In this document: positions 38,169 to 45,306 of the stretch, piece by piece
How the letters are laid out: each line of letters starts with the position of its first letter
Position numbering within the stretch: the first letter of the stretch is position 1
Origin: Massilia terrae
Lineage (GTDB): Bacteria; Pseudomonadota; Gammaproteobacteria; Burkholderiales; Burkholderiaceae_D
DNA length: 64,000 nucleotides
Direction: 5' to 3'
Assembly: GCF_024753145.1 (NCBI RefSeq)
Contig: NZ_JANUGU010000004.1
Coordinates: forward strand, 62,001-126,000
Notes under the pieces: model-generated
Databases searched by the model: none
What the model was told of the DNA's origin: nothing
What the model saw: only the letters and a program-made list of their open reading frames with translations
Position numbers and translations under genes: made by a program

Positions 38169-39328
38169 GCGAAGAAGGCCTGCACCTCGTGGCGCCGGGC
38201 GAAGGTGTCGCGCCGGCCGAGATCGACCAGTTCGCGCGTGAAGCTGCGTTCGAACAGCAGGTAGGACGCCAGCGCGGCGCCGCGGCTTTCCATCGCGCCG
38301 ACCGCGGCCAGCATCATGCGCACCGGGCGCGGCAGGCTGTGGGCATGGCGCGCGGCGATTTCCTCGAGCCGTTCGGACGGCGCGATCACCAGCATCTTCA
38401 ATGGCCGCAGCGGCATGCGCGCGCGCTCACGGGCCGACATCATCGACAGCGTCTGGTTGATCCGGTTGGCGCGCTCGACGTCGGCCGCCAGGCTGTCGAA
38501 AAAGATCGAGGACAGCGCATGGCCAGCGATCTGCGCCAGGCTCGGATAATGGGTTGACGGCGGTCCCGGCGGCGCCTCGTTGGCGCGGCCCGCGCCCACC
38601 ACCAGCAAGCGGTCGGCGCCGAGGTGGATCGCGGGCGAGATCGGCGCCAGCTGGCGCATCGAGCCATCGCCGCAGTATTCGAGGCGGCCGTCCAGGTACA
38701 GCGGCACGGCCGGGAAGATGAAGGGGATCGCGGACGAGGCCAGCAGATGCTCGACGCCGATCTGGTCGGCCAGCGCCAGGCGCTGGGTGCGCACCCACGG
38801 CAGCACCTCGCGCGCGCTCTGGTAGAAGGTGACGTGGTGCCCCATCGTGTACGAGGAGGCCGTGACCGCCAGCGCGTGCAGGTGGCCGGACGCCAGCGCG
38901 CGGTCCAGGCGCGGGAGGTCGAGGATGCGGTGCAGCAGGCCGCACAGCGGCGTATTGTCCAGCAGCGAATTGGGTGGCGCGGCCTGCCATTTGCGCAGCA
39001 GCCAGCCGAAGGCCAGCAGCGACAGCCAGCGCGCGCCGGAGCGCATGATGCCAACCATGTCGGCACGGTAGACCTGCTCGGCGCTGATGTCCTGCCACAC
39101 CTGCAGCAGCTTGTGGACGCCTTCCTCGAAGTTGTCGGCACGGCAGGCCAGCGCGGTCGCGTTGAGCGCGCCGGCCGAGGTGCCGCAGATGATGTCGAAC
39201 GGGCTGCGGCCGCGCGGCCGGCCGCCATCGTCGAGGATGGCGCCGATCGCGTCGAGCACCCCGGCCTGGTAGGCGGCGCGGGCGCCGCCTCCGGTCAGGA
39301 TCAGCCCGGTCTTCTGTTCAGTTTCCAT
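38165..39328 (-). CDS. Patatin-like phospholipase
   Basis: The 387-residue protein has the three patatin motifs: the oxyanion GGGARAAYQAG (about 13-23), the nucleophile elbow GTSAG (Ser near 50), and the catalytic Asp in DGSM (a DGS version of the DGG/A motif). Such enzymes hydrolyse lipids and may be effectors or membrane-repair proteins. No signal peptide or membrane anchor is clear. It is the first gene of an operon with the hybrid kinase and response regulator, which is an uncommon pairing and suggests a link between lipid hydrolysis and signalling. Confidence 0.9.
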   Translation of the reverse strand: METEQKTGLILTGGGARAAYQAGVLDAIGAILDDGGRPRGRSPFDIICGTSAGALNATALACRADNFEEGVHKLLQVWQDISAEQVYRADMVGIMRSGARWLSLLAFGWLLRKWQAAPPNSLLDNTPLCGLLHRILDLPRLDRALASGHLHALAVTASSYTMGHHVTFYQSAREVLPWVRTQRLALADQIGVEHLLASSAIPFIFPAVPLYLDGRLEYCGDGSMRQLAPISPAIHLGADRLLVVGAGRANEAPPGPPSTHYPSLAQIAGHALSSIFFDSLAADVERANRINQTLSMMSARERARMPLRPLKMLVIAPSERLEEIAARHAHSLPRPVRMMLAAVGAMESRGAALASYLLFERSFTRELVDLGRRDTFARRHEVQAFFA

Positions 39329-39397
39329 TCACCAAGAGTAACAAACCTGTCACGCTTGGGGAAGAGACAAGGCGACCGTGTTGAAACGGCCTCTGAA

Positions 39398-41176
39398 CTA
39401 GTCGCCTTTGGCGATGCCCTCACGGCGTGGATCCGCGCCGCCGAACCACAGCGGCACACCGTGGATGTTGATGCGCTCGATGCCGTGCAGGCCCGAGTTC
39501 TCGTCCACCGTGCGGATCACGTGGCCCCTGGCCTTCAGCGCTTCGATCTCCGACACCGGGAAGCGTCCCGTCTCGAGCTGGGTCGGGCCATTGCGGCTGC
39601 CGAAGTTGGGCAGCGAGATCGCTTCCTGCACGTTCAGGCCCCAGTCCAGCGTACCCACCAGCACCTTGGCCACATAATTGATGATGGCCGGGCCGCCGGG
39701 CGAGCCGACCGTCAGCACCAGCTTGCCGGTCTTCTTGTCGAACACCACGGTCGGCGACATCGCGCTGCGCGGGCGCTTGCCGGCTTCGACGCGGTTGGCC
39801 ACCGGGCCGTTGGCGTCGCGCGAATCGAAGGAGAAGTCGGTCAGCTGGTTGTTGAGGATGAAGCCGTCCACCATCTGGCGCGAGCCGAAGGCGTCTTCCA
39901 CGGTGGTGGTCATGGCCAGGCCGGCGCCGTACTGGTCGACCACCGACATGTGCGAGGTCGAATGCGCCTCGATCGAGTTGTCGGTGCCCCAGGCCACGTC
40001 CATGCCCGGCGGGTGGCCGGCCGGCGCCTTGCCCATCGACTTGTCGCCCACCAGCTTGGCGCGCTGGGCCAGGTAGCCCTTGTCGATCAGGCTCGGGATG
40101 CCGCGGCCGGGCAGCGGCACGAAGTCGGTGTCGGCGGCGTAGCGGTCGCGGTCGGCGTAGGCCAGGCGGCCCACTTCCGAGAACACGTGCACCGCCTGCG
40201 TGCCGGGCACGCCGTTGGCGGGCGCCAGTGCCTTCATGTCCATGGTCTCGAACATGCCCAGCATCTGCGCCACCGCGATGCCGCCCGAGGACGGCGGCGG
40301 CATGCCGCACACGGTGTACACGCGGTAGTCGCTGCACACCGGCTCGCGCAGTTTCGGCCGGTAGCTGGCGATGTCCTGCGCCGTCAGCAGGCCCGGGTTG
40401 GTCGGGTGCGCGTGCACCTTGGCCGCGATATCGCTGGCGATGTGGCCGGTGTAGAACACCTCGGCGCCGCCGTCGGCCAGTTCGCGCAGGGTGGCTGCCA
40501 GCTTGGGATTCTTCAGGATGTGCCCGACCGGCCACGGCTCGCCGCTGGGATCGTAGAAGTAGGCGCGCGCCTCGGCGTCCTTGCGGATGTAAGGATCCCA
40601 GGCCAGCAGGCGGTGCAGGCGCTCGCTGACCGCGAAGCCGTTGGCGGACAGCTCGATCGCAGGCTGGAACAGGGTCTTCCACGGCAGCCGGCCATGCTGC
40701 TTGTGGGCCAGCGCCAGCATGCGCAGCACGCCCGGCGCGCCGGTCGAGCGGCCGCCGACGATGCCTTCGACGCGCGACATCGGCGTGCCGTCCGGGTGCT
40801 GGAACAGGTGCTCGTCGGCGGCGGCCGGCGCGGTCTCGCGGCCGTCGAAGGCCTGCACCTTCTTGCCGTCGTAGTACATCAGGAAGGCGCCGCCGCCGAT
40901 GCCGGACGATTGCGGCTCGACCAGGGTCAGCACCAGCTGGGTGGCGATGGCGGCATCGATCGCGGTGCCGCCCTTCTTCAGCATCTGGTAACCGGCCTCC
41001 ACCGCCAGCGGATTGGCGGCCGCCACCATGAACTTGCTCGCGGCCCAGCCGGCCTTTTCGTGGTAGCCGGTCGACGCTTCGGGCGACTTTTGCAGGGTAT
41101 CCTGCGCCCATGCGCAAGGACTGAGGAAGGCGCCCGCCAGGGCGCCGGAAAGGGCGAGCAGTTTCAGGTTCGTCAC
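39398..41176 (-). CDS. ggt: Gamma-glutamyltranspeptidase
   Basis: This 592-residue periplasmic Ntn-hydrolase precursor is expected to cleave itself before Thr407 (STSHMSVVDQ), giving large and small subunits. Family blocks GGTAIDAAIATQLVL, EPQSSGIGGGAFLM and SPGGPAIIN are present. It hydrolyses or transpeptidates glutathione and other gamma-glutamyl compounds. The GTG at 41176 has a GGAG 6 nt upstream and opens the signal peptide (TNLKLLALSGALAGAFLS). The ATG at 41188 lacks a ribosome site and overlaps the upstream terminator region. Confidence 0.93.
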   Translation of the reverse strand: MTNLKLLALSGALAGAFLSPCAWAQDTLQKSPEASTGYHEKAGWAASKFMVAAANPLAVEAGYQMLKKGGTAIDAAIATQLVLTLVEPQSSGIGGGAFLMYYDGKKVQAFDGRETAPAAADEHLFQHPDGTPMSRVEGIVGGRSTGAPGVLRMLALAHKQHGRLPWKTLFQPAIELSANGFAVSERLHRLLAWDPYIRKDAEARAYFYDPSGEPWPVGHILKNPKLAATLRELADGGAEVFYTGHIASDIAAKVHAHPTNPGLLTAQDIASYRPKLREPVCSDYRVYTVCGMPPPSSGGIAVAQMLGMFETMDMKALAPANGVPGTQAVHVFSEVGRLAYADRDRYAADTDFVPLPGRGIPSLIDKGYLAQRAKLVGDKSMGKAPAGHPPGMDVAWGTDNSIEAHSTSHMSVVDQYGAGLAMTTTVEDAFGSRQMVDGFILNNQLTDFSFDSRDANGPVANRVEAGKRPRSAMSPTVVFDKKTGKLVLTVGSPGGPAIINYVAKVLVGTLDWGLNVQEAISLPNFGSRNGPTQLETGRFPVSEIEALKARGHVIRTVDENSGLHGIERINIHGVPLWFGGADPRREGIAKGD

Positions 41177-41193
41177 CAGGATCTCCACATATG

Positions 41194-41223
41194 AAAAGGG
41201 CGCGCGGCCTGCGCCGCGCGCCC
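41194..41223 (-). terminator. Rho-independent terminator of the SDR gene
   Basis: An 11-bp GC-rich perfect stem (GGGCGCGCGGC paired with its complement) around a 4-nt loop is followed on the minus strand by TTTT. It lies between the SDR stop and the ggt start, so it ends the SDR transcript and leaves ggt to its own promoter or to leak-through. Confidence 0.8.
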
Positions 41224-41271
41224 GATACCTATTGGCATCCTACAACAAATCCTAGCGTCAATACGCCATGT

Positions 41272-42030
41272 TTATTTCGGCTGCATGCGGATCGCGCCGT
41301 CCAGGCGGATCGTCTCGCCGTTGAGCATCACGTTTTCGATGATGGCCTTGGCCAGGTGGGCGTACTCGGACGGCATGCCGAGGCGCGGGGGGAACGGCAC
41401 CATCTTGCCGAGCGAATCGCGCACTTCCTGCGGCATGCCCATCAGCATCGGGGTCTCGAAGATGCCCGGCGCGATGGTCATCACGCGGATGCCGCTGCGC
41501 GACAGGTCGCGCGCCATCGGCAGCGTCATGCCGGCCACCGCGGCCTTGGAGGCGCCGTAGGCAGCCTGGCCGATCTGGCCGTCGAAAGCGGCCACCGATG
41601 CGGTGTTGATGATCACGCCGCGCTCGCCGTGCTCGATCGCGTCGGCCTTGCCCATCGCGTCCGCCGCCAGGCGGCACATATTGAAGGTGCCGACCAGGTT
41701 GATGTTGACGGTGCGCTGGAACAGGTCGAGCGGGTGCGGGCCGTCCTTGCCGACGGTCTTGACCGCGGGCGCCACGCCGGCGCAGTTGACCAGGCCGCGC
41801 AGCGTGCCCAGCGCCAGCGCCGCGTCGACCACGGCCTTGCCGTCCGCTTCCGAGGTGACGTCGCACTTGACGAACTTGCCGCCCAGCTCCTTCGCCAGCG
41901 CCTCGCCCGCCTCGACCTGCACGTCGGCCAGCACGACCTTGCCGCCGGCCGCGGTCAGCATGCGCGCGGTGGCCGCGCCGAGGCCCGACGCGCCGCCGGT
42001 GACGATGAATACATTGTTCTGAATTTGCAT
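41272..42030 (-). CDS. SDR-family 3-hydroxyacyl-CoA dehydrogenase
   Basis: The 252-residue short-chain dehydrogenase has the cofactor motif TGGASGLG (about 11-18), NCAGVA, the catalytic INTASVAA Ser and YGASK Tyr/Lys. The sequence is of the HSD17B10/3-hydroxy-2-methylbutyryl-CoA dehydrogenase type, which acts in isoleucine and short/branched acyl-CoA breakdown. The terminal stretch ([12 protein letters not shown]) is typical of this group. A CGTTTACGTAAACG palindrome lies 25 nt upstream and fits branched-chain catabolism control. Substrate range is inferred from family resemblance. Confidence 0.85.
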   Translation of the reverse strand: MQIQNNVFIVTGGASGLGAATARMLTAAGGKVVLADVQVEAGEALAKELGGKFVKCDVTSEADGKAVVDAALALGTLRGLVNCAGVAPAVKTVGKDGPHPLDLFQRTVNINLVGTFNMCRLAADAMGKADAIEHGERGVIINTASVAAFDGQIGQAAYGASKAAVAGMTLPMARDLSRSGIRVMTIAPGIFETPMLMGMPQEVRDSLGKMVPFPPRLGMPSEYAHLAKAIIENVMLNGETIRLDGAIRMQPK

Positions 42031-42054
42031 GATTTCCCCAGGTAGGTTTGCCTA

Positions 42055-42070
42055 ACGTTTACGTAAACGT
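42055..42070. promoter_or_regulatory. 16-bp perfect palindrome, LiuR-like operator candidate
   Basis: ACGTTTACGTAAACGT is its own reverse complement and lies 25-40 nt upstream of the SDR start. From memory, MerR-family LiuR sites in Proteobacteria have a similar TTTACGTnnACGTAAA-like pattern and control branched-chain amino-acid degradation genes. The match to the SDR's likely role supports the idea, but no regulator gene is visible here. Confidence 0.5.
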
Positions 42071-42119
42071 CAACCAGCGCGATTGTAGCGAACTTTTCGG
42101 GGAAAAAGCCACGTCCGGC

Positions 42120-42665
42120 TCAAAAGCATTGCACTGTTGCGCCGGAGCGATTGCACAAGCGGCCATTGCTGTCGGTGCCGGCATTGCCCACCCCGATCTG
42201 GTAGGACTTGCCGGAGGCATCGGTGCACTGGCTGCCAATGCACTGCTTGATCTGGCCCGGCGGCGGCGATCCGCCCGGGGCGGGCGCCGGCATCGGGCTC
42301 GGGTTGAGCACCGGGCCATAGGCTTGCGGAGCGGACGGGGCCGGCATGGTGCCGATGATGGCCGGGACGGCGCGCCGGCGCGGCGGCTGCCTGCCTTTCT
42401 GCTTGGGCGCTTGCTGGTCCTTGGCTTCCCGGTCCCTGGCCTGCCGGTCCTTGGCCTGCTGCTCCGGCTGGCCCTGCGGCTGGCCTTCGACCGCGTGCTC
42501 GCCCGGCTTGCGCACCGCTTGCAGGGCGGCATTGCCGGCCTGTTCCTCCTGGGACTGCGGATCGCCGTGGCGCTGCTCCTGCGCCTGCTGGGCGGCCTTG
42601 TCGGCTTGTGCGCCGGCGCCGGCGGCCAGCACCGCCAGCGCAAGCAGGCATGCTGCACGTTTCAT
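42120..42665 (-). CDS. Exported Gln/Pro-rich hypothetical protein with cysteine-rich tail
   Basis: This 181-residue protein is not recognised by name. It has a Sec signal peptide (MKRAACLLALAVLAAGAGA). The middle is low-complexity, rich in Q, E, K and P (about 22-130). The compact C-terminus has a CIGSQC motif followed by GVGNAGTDSNGRLCNR and a final QCF, giving four cysteines likely to form two disulfides in the periplasm. GAGG lies 6 nt before the ATG. The C-terminal block looks conserved while the middle looks free to vary. Its function is unknown. It is divergent from the CoA-transferase gene. Confidence 0.7.
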   Translation of the reverse strand: MKRAACLLALAVLAAGAGAQADKAAQQAQEQRHGDPQSQEEQAGNAALQAVRKPGEHAVEGQPQGQPEQQAKDRQARDREAKDQQAPKQKGRQPPRRRAVPAIIGTMPAPSAPQAYGPVLNPSPMPAPAPGGSPPPGQIKQCIGSQCTDASGKSYQIGVGNAGTDSNGRLCNRSGATVQCF

Positions 42666-42826
42666 GGTCCACCTCATGCAGTTCGTATTCGGAAGGAACC
42701 ATTATCCGCCGGGGCGAGGCGAGCAAGCGCACGCCAAGCTGTCAGTTTTTGCACATCGACAGCGTCATTTTCAAGTCAGCTTTCAGGGCTACACTGATCC
42801 AATAACAATCAATCAGGAGACGCTAC

Positions 42827-44125
42827 ATGCAGACGGTGCAGGAGCTGTACCAATCAAAACGCGGCAGCGCGGCCGATGCGCTCAACCAGGTGCGCAACGG
42901 CGACATGATCATCGTGCCGACCGGCGTCGGCGAGCCGCCCACCCTGCTCACCGCCCTGTCAGAGGAAAGGCGGCGCTTTCGCGGAGTGCGGGTGGCGCAG
43001 ATCCTGGCGGTGCGCAAGTACGGCTACTTCGATCCGGAAACGGCCGATTGCGTGCGCCACGCCGCGCTGTTCTTCGGCGGCGCCTCGCGTCCCGGCGGGC
43101 AGGCCGGCTGGTGCGACTTCATCCCCTGCTACTTCTCCGAGATCCCGGTCCTGATCGAGCGTGGCCTGATGCCGTCCGACGTCGTGTTCGCGATGGCCTC
43201 GCCGATGGATGCGCATGGCTACTTTTCGCTCAGCCTGGGCTGCGACTACACGATGGCGGCGGTGGCCAAGGCGCGCGCAGTGGTGCTTGAAGTCAATCCC
43301 AACGTGCCTTTCGCCCACGGCCAGTGCCATGTGCACGTGTCGCAGGTGACGGCGCTGGTCGAGAGCGAGGACCCGATCCTGGAAGTGGGCCTGCCCGCCA
43401 TCGGCCCGGTGCAGGAAGCGATCGGCAAATACGTCGCCGACATGATCGAGGACGGCTCGACCTTGCAGATCGGCTACGGCGGCATCCCGGATGCGGTGGT
43501 GATGCAGCTGACCGGCAAGCGCGACCTCGGCATCCACAGCGAAATGATCGGCGACGGCATCCTGACCCTGGTCGAAGCGGGCGTCGTCACCAATCGCAAG
43601 AAGAACTTCATGCCGGGCAAGATGGCAGCCACCTTCGCGCTCGGTTCGCGCAAGCTCTACCAGTTCATGCACCAGAACCCGATGCTGGAGATGCATCCGT
43701 CCAATTTCACCAACGATCCGTACATCGCGGGCCAGAACGACCAGCTGGTGTCGATCAATGCCAGCCTGCAGATCGACCTGCTGGGCCAGTGCGGCAGCGA
43801 GAGCCTGGGCCACCTGCCCTACTCCGGCACCGGCGGCCAGGCCGATTTCGTGCGCGCGGCCAACCGTTCGCGCGGCGGCCAGTCCTTCATCGTGCTGCCG
43901 TCGACGGCCAGGAACGGCACCGTATCGCGCATCGCGCCGACGCTGTGCCCGGGCACGCACGCGACCACCAGCAAGAACGACGTCAACTACGTGGTCACGG
44001 AATATGGCGTGGCCCAGCTGCGTGGCAAGTCGGCCAAGGAACGGGCGCGCGCGCTGATCGGCATCGCGCATCCCGATTTCCGCGACTGGCTGCGCGAGGA
44101 GGCGGACCGGATGAGCGTGTTCTGA
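42827..44125 (+). CDS. Acetyl-CoA hydrolase/transferase family CoA-transferase
   Basis: The 432-residue enzyme is of the Cat1/4-hydroxybutyrate CoA-transferase type. It shows GVGEPPTLLTAL at the start, the family glutamate in QCGSESLG (about 322-329), which forms the glutamyl-CoA intermediate, and GTGGQADFVRAA next to it. It moves CoA between acetate, succinate or another small acid and its partner; the exact donor/acceptor pair cannot be told. AGGAG lies 7 nt before the ATG. It stands alone, convergent with the hemerythrin gene (3 nt between stops). Confidence 0.88.
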   Translation: MQTVQELYQSKRGSAADALNQVRNGDMIIVPTGVGEPPTLLTALSEERRRFRGVRVAQILAVRKYGYFDPETADCVRHAALFFGGASRPGGQAGWCDFIPCYFSEIPVLIERGLMPSDVVFAMASPMDAHGYFSLSLGCDYTMAAVAKARAVVLEVNPNVPFAHGQCHVHVSQVTALVESEDPILEVGLPAIGPVQEAIGKYVADMIEDGSTLQIGYGGIPDAVVMQLTGKRDLGIHSEMIGDGILTLVEAGVVTNRKKNFMPGKMAATFALGSRKLYQFMHQNPMLEMHPSNFTNDPYIAGQNDQLVSINASLQIDLLGQCGSESLGHLPYSGTGGQADFVRAANRSRGGQSFIVLPSTARNGTVSRIAPTLCPGTHATTSKNDVNYVVTEYGVAQLRGKSAKERARALIGIAHPDFRDWLREEADRMSVF

Positions 44126-44128
44126 GCG

Positions 44129-44824
44129 TCAGGCGCCGGGCTTGGGCGGCGCCGGCATCGTCACGCCGGACAGGGTCGGCATGCCGAACTGCTGCTCGAT
44201 GGCGGTGATCTGCTTGAGCGCCTCGTCGAAACCGTCCTTGCCGAAGGCCTGCCGTTCGATCTGCTCGAAGCGCTCGCCCATTTCAGCGTAGGCGCGCGGC
44301 GACAGCGACTCCTTCCAGGCGGGGAAGACCTCGGTATCTTCCAGCGCGGCGTGGATGCGGTACATGCTGACGAATTCCTGCAGCGCCTGCGCCAGCGGGT
44401 CCATATTGATCGAGGCGATGTTGCCGCCGCGCGTGACCTGCAGGACGTAATCGGTCAGCTCGCGCCCGCGTTCGTGCTGCTGCTGGAGGATGTCGGGGTA
44501 GTCAGCGACCTTGCCTGCGATCTTGCGCACGGCCGGGAAGATGTGCTGCTCCTCCAGCTTGCGCTCGTGGTAATCCTCGCCGAAGCTGCGGAATAGCCGC
44601 GCGGTTCGCGCCAGCAGCTCGGGATGCAGGTCGGCGTGCCCGATCTCGTTCAGGCGCTCGGCGGCGACGGTGTAGACCATCAGGGCGCGGCGCAGCACGC
44701 CGTGCTCGCGCATCAGGTCTTCGTTGGCGGTAACTTGTTTGCCGCCTTCCGCTGGCCACACCCGCGCGGGCGCCAGGGCCAGCGCGGCGCTTCCCGCCAG
44801 CAGAATGGTCCGTCGCTTGGGCAT
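44129..44824 (-). CDS. Hemerythrin-domain protein with export signal
   Basis: The 231-residue protein has a Tat-like N-terminus (KRRTILLAGSAALALAPARVWPA). A hemerythrin HHE-type four-helix bundle follows, with candidate iron ligands His41, His86, Glu90, His94 and His117, and later HAALEDTEVF. Such proteins bind oxygen or nitric oxide or store iron. AGGAG precedes the ATG. The gene follows the DUF1059 gene by 8 nt, so they share a transcript. The longer open frame upstream is not coding. Confidence 0.85.
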   Translation of the reverse strand: MPKRRTILLAGSAALALAPARVWPAEGGKQVTANEDLMREHGVLRRALMVYTVAAERLNEIGHADLHPELLARTARLFRSFGEDYHERKLEEQHIFPAVRKIAGKVADYPDILQQQHERGRELTDYVLQVTRGGNIASINMDPLAQALQEFVSMYRIHAALEDTEVFPAWKESLSPRAYAEMGERFEQIERQAFGKDGFDEALKQITAIEQQFGMPTLSGVTMPAPPKPGA

Positions 44825-44832
44825 GCCTGCTC

Positions 44833-45027
44833 CTATTCCGGCGGACGGCCCTCGTGCATCACGGTTTTGAGCTGCTCGCGCAACTCTGGTGAATCCTGGT
44901 GCCCGTGCACCCTCTCCGCATGCTGGGCGGCGGCGTCGAGCAGCTCGTTTTCGCTGTCGGCCGCGATCGTCACCGAGCATTTCGTGTCGCTTGGAAATTC
45001 GCGACAGTCAATATATTTGCGTGCCAT
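44833..45027 (-). CDS. DUF1059 small protein
   Basis: This 64-residue protein matches the DUF1059 family (MARKYIDCREFPSDTKCSV, then HAERVHGH and ELREQL). Members are small and often stress-associated, with two cysteines at about 8 and 17 and conserved histidines. A very strong AGGAGG ribosome site precedes the ATG. It is co-transcribed with the hemerythrin gene downstream, which hints at a redox or metal role. The biochemical function is unknown. Confidence 0.85.
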   Translation of the reverse strand: MARKYIDCREFPSDTKCSVTIAADSENELLDAAAQHAERVHGHQDSPELREQLKTVMHEGRPPE

Positions 45028-45101
45028 GATGACCTCCTGTCAGGTCGCACTACCAGTATATCCGTGGGGTCGGCGACTTCAAGCGATGGCGCGGAGGACA
45101 C

Positions 45102-45209
45102 ATGTCGGCAAGAATCGAAGCGATGGACCATGTCTGCGGGGCGGACGATGCGCCGGTCGAGGTCGTGGACTATGGCGATTAGCAGTGTCCCTACACGCCG
45201 GGACCCATG
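45102..45209 (+). pseudogene. Broken N-terminus of a DsbA-like thioredoxin-fold gene
   Basis: An ATG with a GGAGG ribosome site opens a frame of 26 codons ending DAPVEVVDYGD, then a TAG at 45180, then in the same frame QCPYTPGP. The string D-A-P-V-x-x-x-x-Y-G-D-x-Q/E-C-P-Y is the start of the DsbA/Thioredoxin_4 fold, so the TAG stands where an aromatic codon is expected. After QCPYT the resemblance stops abruptly where a REP-like element begins. The rest of the gene is missing. This is a truncated, disrupted remnant. Confidence 0.6.
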
Positions 45210-45285
45210 CTGAGTTTGCTGGACTGCGGCATTGATCCGCGGCCGGGCAAACGGTCGATGGGTCCCGGCCTCCGCCGGGACGACG
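45185..45285. repeat. REP-type inverted pair (REPIN-like) at the pseudogene breakpoint
   Basis: GCCGGGACCCAT at 45198-45209 and its exact inverse ATGGGTCCCGGC at 45257-45268 bracket about 47 nt. The right copy continues as a GTCCCGGCCTCCGCCGGGAC palindrome followed by GACG. This matches the elements at 50409-50514 in plan (CGTC-palindrome head, about 100-bp doublet). It lies between the broken gene and hppA. Confidence 0.6.
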
Positions 45286-45306
45286 TTGCTCGCTGTTACG
45301 AACCGC

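Noticed and set aside
33831..38264. Very long plus-strand open frame (1477 codons) opposite the hybrid kinase
   Set aside because: It is antisense to a gene with full domain structure and shows a His/Gln/Arg-rich, non-globular composition typical of GC-rich shadow frames.
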